Shown here: positions 1 to 6,990 of the stretch, piece after piece | How the letters are laid out: each line of letters opens with the position of its first letter | How positions within the stretch are numbered: position 1 is the stretch's first letter | Assembly (NCBI GenBank): GCA_937957895.1 | Contig: CALFEZ010000140.1 | Coordinates: 1 to 9,526 of the forward strand | Source of the DNA: an uncultured Erysipelotrichaceae bacterium | GTDB taxonomy: Bacteria > Bacillota_I > Bacilli_A > Erysipelotrichales > Erysipelotrichaceae | Length of the DNA: 9,526 nt | Direction: 5' to 3' | The notes under the pieces: model-generated | The model's input: the letters and a program-made list of their open reading frames with translations, nothing else | Database searches by the model: none | What the model was told of the DNA's origin: nothing | Translations under genes and position numbers: made by a program

Positions 1-25
1 GCATGTCGTTGTATTGCTTATTCAT
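1..25 (-). CDS. Start of a further gene downstream of gntR (partial)
   Basis: Only the first eight codons are inside the window (MNKQYNDM...), running off the left edge. The ATG lies inside the last codons of the GntR regulator, so the two frames overlap by 8 bases. It is preceded by a good ribosome binding site, AAAGGAG, six bases before the ATG. The overlap implies co-transcription and probable translational coupling with the regulator. Nothing can be said about its function. The strong binding site at the right distance is the only support, so the call is moderately confident. Confidence 0.55.
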
Positions 26-773
26 TGATATCTCCTTTTATTGTTGCATTAAGGCGATCATAGTCAAAGTGGATCTTGATCTGATCACCTTTAAAATACA
101 CTTCTGAGTATTCGACGATGACATCATTCATGTAGATGACGTCATTCAGATGCAATAATGGTTGACGTGGATCGATTCCAAACAGATCGGCATGTTTTTT
201 GGACACATAGACCATTTCTAGAGTTTCCACGATGCGATCAGGAATGATCTGATAATCTTGCTTTAGGATGTTACACAGTTGTTCAGTCTTCAATCTGTCT
301 TCTTTGATCAGTTCAGGCATGTCTACTCGTAGATAGGCTCGATGAAAACTTAAAAACTTCCCTTTGAGACGACGGATCCGTTCAATAACATATACATCTT
401 CATTTTCAGATAAACTGAGTTTGTTGGCTATGTTTTTGGGAGGTTTGACTTTGGTGTTTTTGACAACTTCGGTAGTTGTCAAAATCCCCTTTTTATCCAG
501 TTGCTCTCGGATACCAGCAAATGCCAATGGAGTTGCTGTCAACTTTTGTTCGGATACAAATGTTCCTTTTCCGGGAACCCGGTACAACAATCCTTCTTGC
601 ACCATTCGTGTTATGGTCGATCTTGTCGTCATTCTGCTCAAGCCATAAATCTTGCTTAGTTCATTTTCTGATGGGATGGCATCACCGGGTTGCCATGTGT
701 TGTTTTGGATGTTTCTTCTCAAAACCTCATCCAATTGTTCCCATAATGGAACCGGACTATTTCTATCAAGCAT
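18..773 (-). CDS. GntR-family (HutC/UTRA type) transcriptional regulator
   Basis: This is a cytoplasmic DNA-binding regulator of 251 residues, a usual length for the HutC subfamily. An N-terminal GntR winged helix-turn-helix covers about residues 8-75, with the hallmark run PGDAIPSENELS at 29-40, the recognition-helix segment LSRMTTRSTITRMV and the wing motif GKGTFV near 68-73. A UTRA ligand-binding domain follows (about 80-245) and ends in the typical YFKGDQIKIHFDYDR. UTRA domains commonly bind sugar phosphates or related small molecules. I chose the ATG at 773 because AGAGGTG sits just before it; an in-frame start at 866 would add 31 residues that read through the promoter and lack homology. 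The inferred role is repressor of this cluster: GT-AT-AT-AC palindromes of the HutC type lie on four promoters here, and a degenerate copy lies on its own. The inducer is unknown. A further gene overlaps its 3' end. Confidence 0.93.
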   Translation of the reverse strand: MLDRNSPVPLWEQLDEVLRRNIQNNTWQPGDAIPSENELSKIYGLSRMTTRSTITRMVQEGLLYRVPGKGTFVSEQKLTATPLAFAGIREQLDKKGILTTTEVVKNTKVKPPKNIANKLSLSENEDVYVIERIRRLKGKFLSFHRAYLRVDMPELIKEDRLKTEQLCNILKQDYQIIPDRIVETLEMVYVSKKHADLFGIDPRQPLLHLNDVIYMNDVIVEYSEVYFKGDQIKIHFDYDRLNATIKGDINE

Positions 774-786
774 ATTTTCACCTCTG

Positions 787-817
787 TTTAGTTCATTATA
801 CATGATAATACATGTAT
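787..817 (-). promoter_or_regulatory. gntR promoter region with degenerate operator (autoregulation candidate)
   Basis: On the minus strand a TATCAT -10 box (802-807) lies about 29 bases before the gntR ATG. The plus-strand half-site ATGATAA (802-808) is identical to that at three of the other operators, but the core reads CATTATAC (794-801) in place of GTATATAC. An overlapping perfect palindrome, ATACATGTAT (808-817), lies just upstream. No good -35 hexamer is present at 17 bases. This fits weak basal expression with autoregulation, but read-through from the SDR gene could also express gntR, because no strong terminator separates them. Confidence 0.5.
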
Positions 818-887
818 CTTGCAACAAAACAACGATTATTCTCACATAATATGCTGAATAGTGCAATAATCAATCAATAATGTGTCA

Positions 888-1652
888 TTAGGTATTATAC
901 ATGTATTTCCCTCCATTCACATGGATCGTTTGCCCAGTGATATATTTGGAGTCATCACTAACAAGAAACAGCACTACAGTTGACATGTCATCAGCATGAG
1001 CATTTCTTCCCAAAGGAACGGTTCGCTCATTTTCTTTTCCTCTGCGATAATTCCCTTCTTCATCCATGATGATCGGTGTCTCAGTCAACCCCGGACAGAT
1101 CGTGTTACATCGGATATTGAATTTTGCCCAGTGGGTCGCGATGTGTTTGGATAAACCGATGATGGCTGCTTTGGATGCAACATATGCAGGACTTGCAAAC
1201 ACTGATCCACTGATGGCTGCAGATGATGAGAACTGGACGATCGTTCCTCCTGTTTTTTTCATGTGCTCACCTACCCCTTTTAACAATAGAAAATAACCCA
1301 ATAGATTCACATCGAGTATCTTGTTCCATTGCACAACCGTACAGCTCTCGATGTCATTGTACTCAATGATCGCAGCACAGTTGACCAAAATCGAGATTTT
1401 CTGCTTCTGTGTAAATAAATCCTCGATCATCCGATTGACCATATCTTCCTTCGATACGTCCACGACATAATACATGGACGTACCCTCAATGTTCAAAATC
1501 ATGCGATGTGTTTCGATCAATCCTCTTTCATCAACATCGACACAGGCAACATATGCTCCATGCTTCGCTAGCAGAATTGCTGTTTCACGACCAATTCCAG
1601 AAGCCGCTCCTGTAACGATCGCAACTTCTTTTTCGAGACGTTTTCCTGTCAT
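888..1652 (-). CDS. Short-chain dehydrogenase/reductase (SDR), probably NAD-dependent
   Basis: This is a classical SDR of 254 residues, the usual family length. Visible motifs are the cofactor loop TGAASGIG (14-21), an acidic residue ending the second strand (VDVD, Asp39) that favours NAD over NADP, NCAA (91-94, a variant of NNAG), Asn116, Ser144, and the catalytic YVASK (Tyr157, Lys161). The C-terminus GQTIHVNGGKY is the standard substrate-loop and dimer end. Such enzymes interconvert secondary alcohols and ketones of polyols, sugars or sugar acids; the substrate cannot be read from the sequence. AAGGAG stands nine bases before the ATG. The start overlaps the stop of the HAD phosphatase gene by ATGA, so the two are translationally coupled and share the promoter near 2529-2557. 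Its stop is about 80 bases from the gntR -10 box. Confidence 0.93.
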   Translation of the reverse strand: MTGKRLEKEVAIVTGAASGIGRETAILLAKHGAYVACVDVDERGLIETHRMILNIEGTSMYYVVDVSKEDMVNRMIEDLFTQKQKISILVNCAAIIEYNDIESCTVVQWNKILDVNLLGYFLLLKGVGEHMKKTGGTIVQFSSSAAISGSVFASPAYVASKAAIIGLSKHIATHWAKFNIRCNTICPGLTETPIIMDEEGNYRRGKENERTVPLGRNAHADDMSTVVLFLVSDDSKYITGQTIHVNGGKYMYNT

Positions 1653-2329
1653 TTTGTTTTCTCCTTAGGTGGTGTATCCAATAACTCAGCCAACGAATCA
1701 ATATAATGATCTGCATAAGGACTTGTTTTTTCTATACCCGGTTCATATCCATAAGTCACGGCAATGGTGTTAGTTTTTGCGTTTTTTCCAACTTCAATAT
1801 CAAAGCTGGTATCACCAATCATGACTATCCTACGATGGTCGTGATAATTAAGTCGATTTTGGATGATGTGAATGCCTTCCGGGTGTGGTTTTGACACTTT
1901 GACATCATCTTTCGTGATCACTAGATCGATGTAATCCAAAATGCCATAGTCTTTTAATATTTTCAAAGTTGCATCTTTAGTTTTGAATGTAAAAACAGCA
2001 ATCAACTTATTGTTGGACTTCAATGATTGGATCAGTTCAAAAGCAAAAGGATACAGTTTTGAAGAAACAGTACAATATTGGTCATAGTGTTCTCTAAAAA
2101 GCTGTACACCGTTTTCAACAAGATGTTGTTTGTCCATTGGGATGTTTTTTTCAATGATGACTTTCGCACCCCCTCCAATGCTTTCCCGTATGTCACGGTC
2201 GCTCCTGGATGGCAAATTCATTTCTTTCAAAGCATGTCTCACACTCTCGATGATATCTGGCGAAGTATCGACTAAAGTCCCATCCAAATCAAAAATAAAC
2301 AAATCATTCTGCTCAAGGATATTTTTCAT
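1649..2329 (-). CDS. HAD-superfamily hydrolase, phosphoglycolate phosphatase-like
   Basis: This 226-residue protein is a normal length for the Gph/PGP-like HAD subfamily. Motif I is FDLDGTLVDT, with Asp14 as nucleophile and Asp16 as acid/base. A small helical cap follows (about 18-85, including SIGGG at 50-54). Motif II is Thr114 in AVFTFKT, motif III is Lys147 in SKPHPEG, and motif IV is GDTSFDIEVG with Asp173 and Asp177, so all catalytic positions are present. The family dephosphorylates small phospho-acids and sugar phosphates. The context suggests removal of a phosphorylated by-product or overflow intermediate of sugar breakdown, but this is inference. I chose ATG 2329, which has a purine-rich AAGGAAAGGTG just upstream, over an in-frame TTG at 2377. 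It is the first gene of the two-gene unit with the SDR. Confidence 0.9.
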   Translation of the reverse strand: MKNILEQNDLFIFDLDGTLVDTSPDIIESVRHALKEMNLPSRSDRDIRESIGGGAKVIIEKNIPMDKQHLVENGVQLFREHYDQYCTVSSKLYPFAFELIQSLKSNNKLIAVFTFKTKDATLKILKDYGILDYIDLVITKDDVKVSKPHPEGIHIIQNRLNYHDHRRIVMIGDTSFDIEVGKNAKTNTIAVTYGYEPGIEKTSPYADHYIDSLAELLDTPPKEKTK

Positions 2330-2385
2330 GGCACCTTTCCTTCTTGTCCTTCTTGATTTCCATATACTGACAAACAATTAATCAT
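2326..2385 (-). CDS. Possible 19-codon leader peptide before the HAD gene
   Basis: A short frame starting ATG at 2385 encodes a 19-residue peptide (MINCLSVYGNQ...KVP). Its TGA stop overlaps the HAD start codon as ATGA, the same geometry as the HAD-SDR junction. Its own ribosome binding site is weak (TAGAGAT right before the ATG). It could mediate translational coupling or be chance; the peptide shows no attenuator-like codon run. Confidence 0.2.
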   Translation of the reverse strand: MINCLSVYGNQEGQEGKVP

Positions 2386-2521
2386 ATCTCTACAACATTC
2401 ACTGACAGGTCATAACATACTGTATTTGATGATTCATTTATCTTTCACACTTATAAAGACCCCTAAACAAGAAACCAATGTTAATTGATATACATTATTG
2501 GTATATTGATAAGTTATCTTG
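2330..2521 (-). other. Long 5' leader of the HAD-SDR unit
   Basis: About 190 bases separate the predicted transcription start (near 2522) from the HAD start codon. The stretch is AT-rich and contains no recognised riboswitch or strong hairpin. Apart from the possible 19-codon frame at its 3' end I see nothing coding in it. Confidence 0.4.
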
Positions 2522-2557
2522 TATATACATGATAACACTTATTAAAATCATTGTCAA
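2514..2557 (-). promoter_or_regulatory. Promoter and GntR-type operator of the HAD-SDR unit
   Basis: Read on the minus strand: -35 TTGACA (2552-2557), a 17-base spacer, -10 TATCAT (2529-2534), and directly after it the palindromic core GTATATAC (2521-2528). The operator spans 2514-2535 and is the most symmetrical of the set: arms TTATC and GATAA flank TGTATATACA with only one non-matching pair. A bound repressor would cover the -10 box and the start of transcription. The same arrangement recurs at 7276-7319 and 8813-8856. Confidence 0.85.
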
Positions 2558-2667
2558 TTGTAACGTTGCTTCAAGATGTAATCTTTTGCTTAATAGAAAT
2601 TTTCTTAATCGGAGGTTTGACTGAAGATCAGTGTTTGAGCATAGGCAAAAATCTGCTGAAAGATGTT

Positions 2668-2703
2668 GTATAAAAGCACAAAGCCCAACTTGTGTTGGAC
2701 TTT
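2668..2703 (-). terminator. Rho-independent terminator after the sugar kinase gene
   Basis: On the minus strand AAAGTCCAAC (2694-2703) pairs with GTTGGGCTTT (2680-2689, one G-U pair) around a four-base loop, followed by GTGCTTTTAT. It lies 38 bases after the kinase stop codon and separates the deoC-kinase unit from the HAD-SDR promoter. Confidence 0.8.
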
Positions 2704-2740
2704 GAATGATATTCAGGGTTTCCTTAATAAGTGAGTACGA

Positions 2741-4300
2741 CTATTTACCTTGGAATTTTGCAATCAATGGGAATGTTTCTTTTCTCAAAGAGTTGAATGC
2801 ACTTTCAAAGATCTCAAACATTTCTTTGTACACTTCAACGTTTTCAGGAATCGGTTCCCATCTTTTCTCTACTTGTACCATGTTGTCTGCAGCTTCGATG
2901 ATGTCTTTGTAAATACCAACACCAACAGCACCAAGCATGGCAGCTCCTAGAGCAGTCGCTTCACTGACTTTTACGGTTTCAACTGGGCTGCCAAAAATGT
3001 CAGCCTGGATTTGATTCCACAGATCAGATCTTGCACCACCACCCGTTACACGTAGAAGCTCAAAAGGTGGGAAATTTGCTTGTTTAAGTGCTTCAAGCAT
3101 TTGCTTTGTTTCAAAGCAGATCCCTTCCATGGCTGCTCTAATAAGATCTGACTTAGTATGAGCAAATGTCATACCAATGAAAGAAGCTCTAGCAGAGTCA
3201 ACATAGTATGGGCAAGCTTCACCGGCAAGCCATGGTAAGAAGATAGCTCCTTTTGAGCCAACAGGTGCTTTTGCTGCTTCTTCAGTCATGATGTCATAGA
3301 CATCTTTTCCTGTTTGTTTTGCTTCTTCGATCTCAGCATCACCAATCGTGTTTTTGACCCATCTGAATGCACTTGCAGAAGCACTGGCATGCCCTTCCAT
3401 CGTGTAGTTTCCTGTTCCAGGATGTCCAAGTACATGGCATGCTCCAGATGGATGTCTTACTGGATCAGCAGAGTATCCAATAACCAGCCCAGCGGTGCCA
3501 AGACACACGGAAGCTAGTCCGGTTTTTACGTTTCCGACTCCGATTGCTCCACACTGCTGATCACCACTTCCCATGATCAAAGGTGTGCCAACTTTTAAAC
3601 CAGTCGCTTTAGCAACTTCCGGTGTTACTTCACCTACTCTGGTACCTGGTTTGTAGTTCTTTGGATACTTATCGATATCAACTTCGAACACTTCAGCAAG
3701 TTTTGGCACATACTCGAAAGTATCTGCATTACAAATTTGCCACCATCCGGCATCCGTGTCATCATCATACCAATCATCTGCACCAAATGCCTTGATCAGC
3801 AATGCTTGAGGTGTGACCATCTTGTATGTTTTTTCATAAAGCTCTGGGTAATACTTTTTGAACCAGTAGACTTTCGTTGATGGCCAAACTGCACCTTTTG
3901 GGAACCCGGTGATTCGATATAACTCATCCCAATCCATACCGTATTTTGCCATTCTTTCTTCCATCCATGGGAACATTTCAACCCCGCGAAGGTCTTGCCA
4001 AATGAAGATAGGATGAAGGAAGTTTCCCTCTTTATCTACAGGGACAAAAGTAGATCTCATGTTTGTGAAGCTTACACAAGCAATGTCTTCATTATTGATG
4101 TTTTTCTTTTTAATTGCTTCATGTGTTGCTTTTAATGCGAGATCCATAAAATCTTCTGCGTTTTGCTCAACCCAACCTGGTTTAGGATATCTGGTAGGGG
4201 TTTCGAAATAATGACTGCTTACTTCATTTCCTTTTAGATCAACAATAACGCAACGTACACCCATGGTTCCGCCATCGATCCCGACGATATATTTACTCAT
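2741..4300 (-). CDS. FGGY-family carbohydrate kinase
   Basis: This is an ATP-dependent sugar kinase of 519 residues, in the family's normal range (about 480-550), with two actin-like domains. Visible motifs are the N-terminal phosphate loop IVGIDGGTMGVR (5-16), the substrate-side motif IWQDLRG (100-106), the catalytic base region GSGDQQCGAIG with Asp247, FLPWLAGE (354-361), and the adenine-binding TGGGARS (419-425), then the closing SEATALGAAMLGAVG. Known members phosphorylate xylulose, ribulose, glycerol, fuculose, rhamnulose, erythritol or autoinducer-2. The GDQQ segment resembles glycerol kinases, while length and overall pattern look more like xylulokinase-type pentulose kinases; I do not assign a substrate. 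AAAGGAG stands just before the ATG. It follows deoC by 42 bases with no terminator between, so the two share a transcript, and its product is the likely source of the aldolase substrate. Confidence 0.93.
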   Translation of the reverse strand: MSKYIVGIDGGTMGVRCVIVDLKGNEVSSHYFETPTRYPKPGWVEQNAEDFMDLALKATHEAIKKKNINNEDIACVSFTNMRSTFVPVDKEGNFLHPIFIWQDLRGVEMFPWMEERMAKYGMDWDELYRITGFPKGAVWPSTKVYWFKKYYPELYEKTYKMVTPQALLIKAFGADDWYDDDTDAGWWQICNADTFEYVPKLAEVFEVDIDKYPKNYKPGTRVGEVTPEVAKATGLKVGTPLIMGSGDQQCGAIGVGNVKTGLASVCLGTAGLVIGYSADPVRHPSGACHVLGHPGTGNYTMEGHASASASAFRWVKNTIGDAEIEEAKQTGKDVYDIMTEEAAKAPVGSKGAIFLPWLAGEACPYYVDSARASFIGMTFAHTKSDLIRAAMEGICFETKQMLEALKQANFPPFELLRVTGGGARSDLWNQIQADIFGSPVETVKVSEATALGAAMLGAVGVGIYKDIIEAADNMVQVEKRWEPIPENVEVYKEMFEIFESAFNSLRKETFPLIAKFQGK

Positions 4301-4342
4301 ATTTCTCCTTTGTTTGTTTTTTCTTGATCAATGAACATCAAG

Positions 4343-5134
4343 TTAATAATTGCTTTTCGCTGCATCTTTATCGAGTACAGTTGATTTTGCTAAGAAATCA
4401 CCGGCATCACCCTCGCCGTCATATTTCGGGATGATTCCAAGTTCTCTCATTTTTGGTAGTGATGTAAGCATCGGTAAGAAATCTCTTGTACCGATAAGAT
4501 CAGCTCCGGCAGCTAAGAATACCCATGCATTTTGAGGGCGAGGGAACTTCACACCAGCTACTTTTGTTTTTGTCTTAGTACCTTTACAGACGTTATACAT
4601 GATCTCAAACTGTTCCAAAGAAGGACCATTGTATTGTCCGCTCGAAGTCTTTGCATAATCGATTCCGGCTTCAACGATCATCTTTGTGGCAGTTGCGATT
4701 TCTTCATCTGTAAGAAGCTCGATATCCATGATCACTTTTGTTACGGTTCCTTGAGCAGCTTCTTTAAAATCTTTCAACTCTTGCTGAACGATTTTGAAGT
4801 TACCATCTTTTAGTGCACCGATATTCATAACGAAGTCAAAGGCTTTTGCCCCTAATTTGACACCCAATTCAGTTTCTGCGGCTTTGATAGAACTTGGAAT
4901 GGCACCAAACGGAAAACCAATACATGAACAAGGCAACACATCTGTTCCCTTAAGCTCCTCAACTACCGCAGGTATATAATGAGGAGACGCAACGACAAAG
5001 GACATTGTGTTGTACTCAGCCGCTATTCTTGCACCTTTTCTGATGGCAGCTTCTGTAGAGTCCTTTGGTAGAATCGAAGGGTCAAAAAGCTTTCCGACAT
5101 TCTTTTCATTAATCTTTGATAAATCAATAGCCAT
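4343..5134 (-). CDS. deoC: DeoC-family class I aldolase (deoxyribose-phosphate aldolase-like)
   Basis: This cytoplasmic Schiff-base aldolase has 263 residues, close to E. coli DeoC (259). Family landmarks in order are DPSILPKDST (18-27), CIGFPFG (71-77), AFDFVMNIGALKDGN (98-112, with the proton-relay Asp100), AGIDYAKTSSG (156-166, Schiff-base Lys162) and KVAGVK (191-196, second active-site Lys191). It ends ...KSNY; the C-terminal Tyr matches the flexible terminal Tyr of E. coli DeoC that takes part in catalysis. DeoC itself splits 2-deoxyribose-5-phosphate into acetaldehyde and glyceraldehyde-3-phosphate. Positions that bind the substrate phosphate in E. coli are changed here: STGK is SSGQ, PAGGVR is VAGVKF and GASS is GTRD, so the substrate may differ and the symbol names the family only. 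AAGGAGG precedes the ATG by about ten bases. It is the first gene of a unit with the sugar kinase. Confidence 0.88.
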   Translation of the reverse strand: MAIDLSKINEKNVGKLFDPSILPKDSTEAAIRKGARIAAEYNTMSFVVASPHYIPAVVEELKGTDVLPCSCIGFPFGAIPSSIKAAETELGVKLGAKAFDFVMNIGALKDGNFKIVQQELKDFKEAAQGTVTKVIMDIELLTDEEIATATKMIVEAGIDYAKTSSGQYNGPSLEQFEIMYNVCKGTKTKTKVAGVKFPRPQNAWVFLAAGADLIGTRDFLPMLTSLPKMRELGIIPKYDGEGDAGDFLAKSTVLDKDAAKSNY

Positions 5135-5259
5135 TTCTCTTTTTCCTCCTTGGCTTTTTATAAACTTCAGATAGTGGGTATTTGTGATTTCAGTTTTTGG
5201 TTGCCTCCTTTCTGATTTTGAATCTTATACTTTCCACTTCTGATTGTTTAACAACATTG

Positions 5260-5273
5260 AGTAAGCGCTTACA
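5260..5273 (-). promoter_or_regulatory. cre-like site (CcpA catabolite repression) upstream of deoC
   Basis: The minus strand reads TGTAAGCGCTTACT, which matches the cre consensus TGWAANCGNTNWCA at all but the last position. The inner 12 bases (5261-5272) are a perfect palindrome. It lies 126 bases before the deoC start codon and about 200 bases inside the predicted transcript, so repression would act by roadblock or on an unseen second promoter. A different LacI-family regulator could also bind it. Confidence 0.65.
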
Positions 5274-5342
5274 TATATACATATTTATATCAATGTTTGA
5301 TTGTGCAACTACTTTGACATATTGGATGATTCTACATCAGAA

Positions 5343-5369
5343 TGCCTTATACGTAATAGATATAAGGCA
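5343..5369 (-). repeat. Inverted repeat in the deoC leader
   Basis: TGCCTTATA (5343-5351) and TATAAGGCA (5361-5369) form a perfect nine-base stem with a nine-base loop. On the minus strand no T-run follows, so it is not an intrinsic terminator. It could stabilise the leader RNA or be a protein-binding dyad. Confidence 0.5.
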
Positions 5370-5465
5370 ACACATGAAGTCATCTCACACAAAATAAAAC
5401 GAATGATTATGGATCCCACCCCATCGGCATGATGTTTTAAAAGATAATGATACAAAAAAGTGTGT

Positions 5466-5507
5466 TATACTTGTATATACAGTATAATATTATCTTGTAC
5501 TTGTCAA
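5466..5507 (-). promoter_or_regulatory. Promoter and GntR-type operator of the deoC-kinase unit
   Basis: On the minus strand: -35 TTGACA (5502-5507), -10 TATACT (5481-5486), directly followed by the core GTATATAC (5473-5480). Outer arms TTATAC and GTATAA also form an inverted repeat, offset by one base. The spacer is 15 bases, not the 17 of the sister promoters, so intrinsic strength may be lower. No other gene lies between this promoter and deoC. Confidence 0.72.
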
Positions 5508-5668
5508 CATTTTTCGTGTATATATTCAGGAAAGTTTCCTCCAGTGATACTCGTGTTTTCCTCTTATCTTTTTGCATTAAAAAAAAGCGAGTCAAACATA
5601 CAAAGATTCTTTTGATCTGCATGTGAATCATTAGTACAACCAACTATGGTAGATGCCACTTTTTCTGC
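5508..5668. other. AT-rich intergenic stretch without a gene
   Basis: This stretch lies between the deoC-unit promoter and the alcohol dehydrogenase terminator. It contains a small perfect palindrome (AGGAAA-G-TTTCCT, 5529-5541) and an A-run near 5578-5586. Reading frames across it lack ribosome binding sites and recognisable domains, and I see no feature to assign. Confidence 0.4.
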
Positions 5669-5699
5669 AAAAAAGGCACTTGAGTTATAACAAGTGCCC
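5669..5699 (-). terminator. Rho-independent terminator after the alcohol dehydrogenase gene
   Basis: On the minus strand GGCACTTG (5691-5698) pairs perfectly with CAAGTGCC (5675-5682) around an eight-base loop, followed by a TTTTTT run. It lies about 140 bases after the dehydrogenase stop, giving a longish 3' UTR. The opposite strand lacks a T-run, so it serves the minus strand only. Confidence 0.9.
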
Positions 5700-5838
5700 G
5701 ATTCCACATTCGGTTCAAAAACCGTTAAATACACAGGAAAGAGCGTCAGATTAAAAGTGATCTCCTCGATCAAATCAATAAATCCACTGTGACTATGCAT
5801 CAATAAAAAGCACGATGGATCAAAGGGGTATCTTATTC

Positions 5839-6990
5839 TCAAACAATACTGGATATAAAATCAAATAGAGACTCCTCTGTCATTTCCTTTGGATTGCTTT
5901 TCATGCTTGTTCCGATGCTGGCCTTTGCCAATGAAGGAATGTCTTCTTTAGGAATGTTTACAAACTTGTAGTCTTTCTCGATGTTTAGAGTATCATTCAG
6001 TTTGAACAAGAAATCGATTGCAGCAGCAGTGCCTTCTCCAGGTTGATCATATCGTTTGTTTGTCAATACTTCTCCAACTTTATCAAGTTTTTCTTGCGCA
6101 ACTTCCGCATTAAGTTTTACTACATGCGGTAGTATGATCCCACAAGCTTGCCCGTGTGGTAAATCATACTTGATCCCAATAGCCATGGCAACACCATGTG
6201 CTGCTCCTAAACCTGAGTTTGCAAAAGCAATGCCACCTAATAAAGAAGCTACTGCCATTCCTTCTCTTGCCTCCATGTCATTGCCGTTTTCATATGCTCT
6301 TTGCAAATATTTACCAGCCAACTCGATCCCCTTGATTGCAAGAGCATCACTTAAAGGAGTTGCTCGATGCGTGATATATGCTTCTATCAAATGTGTCAAA
6401 GCATCAATTCCGGAATGTGCAGTGACTTTTGGCGGACAGCTAACCATTAACTCTGCATCAAGTACTGCCACATCGGCAACCATTTTGTCGTCTCTCATCG
6501 AGCGTTTGAAACCAAGTTTGGTTGAGCCAAGCACAGAGTTCTTTGTGACTTCACTACCGGTCCCAGCGGTCGTAGGGATTGCAACAAAGGGTACAGGAGG
6601 ATTTATCACTTTCTTCCCTTTACCCACATACTCCATATAATCGAGAACAGGGATACCATTTGTTAGCGTTGCTGCAACTGCCTTTGCTGCATCGATCACA
6701 CTACCTCCACCCAAAGCAACTACTGCATCACACTTTTCTTTCATTGCCATTTCATGGATCTCATCGACGAGTTCGACAGTTGGTTCTCCATATACTCCGG
6801 AAAACACAAACGCATCACAATTGATGCCATGTATCTGGTCTATGATCGTTTCAAGATGTTTTGAATTAGCAAACACTGGATCAGCGACAATTAAAAACTT
6901 GACTCCTAAACCTTCGATGTTCTTTCCTAATTCTTTGATTGCACCATTTTTGAAAATGATTTTGGGTGCGGTGTAAAAACTGAATTCCAT
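5839..6990 (-). CDS. Iron-dependent (group III) alcohol dehydrogenase
   Basis: This NAD(P)H-dependent oxidoreductase of the Fe-ADH family has 383 residues, matching FucO, DhaT and GldA-like enzymes. The nucleotide-binding region carries ADPVF (36-40, with Asp37 at the position favouring NAD) and GGGSVIDAAK (94-103), followed by AIPTTAGTGSEVT (137-149). Metal ligands are all in place: Asp196 and His200 in GIDALTHLIEAY, His265 in GAAHGVAMA and His279 in LPHGQACG. Family members reduce lactaldehyde, acetaldehyde, glycolaldehyde, 1,3-propanediol-level aldehydes or butanal. In this cluster the likely job is to reduce the aldehyde released by a DeoC-type aldolase and so regenerate NAD; this is inference. 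AGGAGG stands six bases before the ATG, an excellent start signal. It is a single-gene unit with its own operator-bearing promoter about 300 bases upstream and a strong terminator downstream. Confidence 0.94.
   Translation of the reverse strand: MEFSFYTAPKIIFKNGAIKELGKNIEGLGVKFLIVADPVFANSKHLETIIDQIHGINCDAFVFSGVYGEPTVELVDEIHEMAMKEKCDAVVALGGGSVIDAAKAVAATLTNGIPVLDYMEYVGKGKKVINPPVPFVAIPTTAGTGSEVTKNSVLGSTKLGFKRSMRDDKMVADVAVLDAELMVSCPPKVTAHSGIDALTHLIEAYITHRATPLSDALAIKGIELAGKYLQRAYENGNDMEAREGMAVASLLGGIAFANSGLGAAHGVAMAIGIKYDLPHGQACGIILPHVVKLNAEVAQEKLDKVGEVLTNKRYDQPGEGTAAAIDFLFKLNDTLNIEKDYKFVNIPKEDIPSLAKASIGTSMKSNPKEMTEESLFDFISSIV

Larger units (their letters stand above)
5135..5473 (-). other. Very long 5' leader of the deoC-kinase unit
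   Basis: If transcription starts at the operator promoter near 5474, the leader is about 340 bases. It contains a hairpin (5343-5369), a cre-like palindrome (5260-5273) and a Shine-Dalgarno-like AAGGAGG (minus strand, 5204-5210) with no ATG, GTG or TTG at a usable distance. I find no convincing gene in it and recognise no riboswitch. A second, closer promoter is possible but no clear -35/-10 pair could be resolved. Confidence 0.4.

Noticed and set aside
2741..4300. Naming the FGGY kinase as xylulokinase, glycerol kinase or AI-2 kinase.
   Set aside because: The motifs prove the family only. The GDQQ segment points one way and the overall pattern another, and the neighbours are not those of the xyl, glp or lsr operons.
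5564..5842. 92-codon minus-strand frame just after the alcohol dehydrogenase, starting with TTG at the dehydrogenase stop.
   Set aside because: It has no ribosome binding site, a rare start codon and no recognisable domain, and a strong intrinsic terminator (5669-5699) lies in its middle.
6056..6640. 194-codon plus-strand frame opposite the alcohol dehydrogenase.
   Set aside because: It is a shadow of a gene with complete Fe-ADH motifs; composition is that of reverse-complemented coding sequence.
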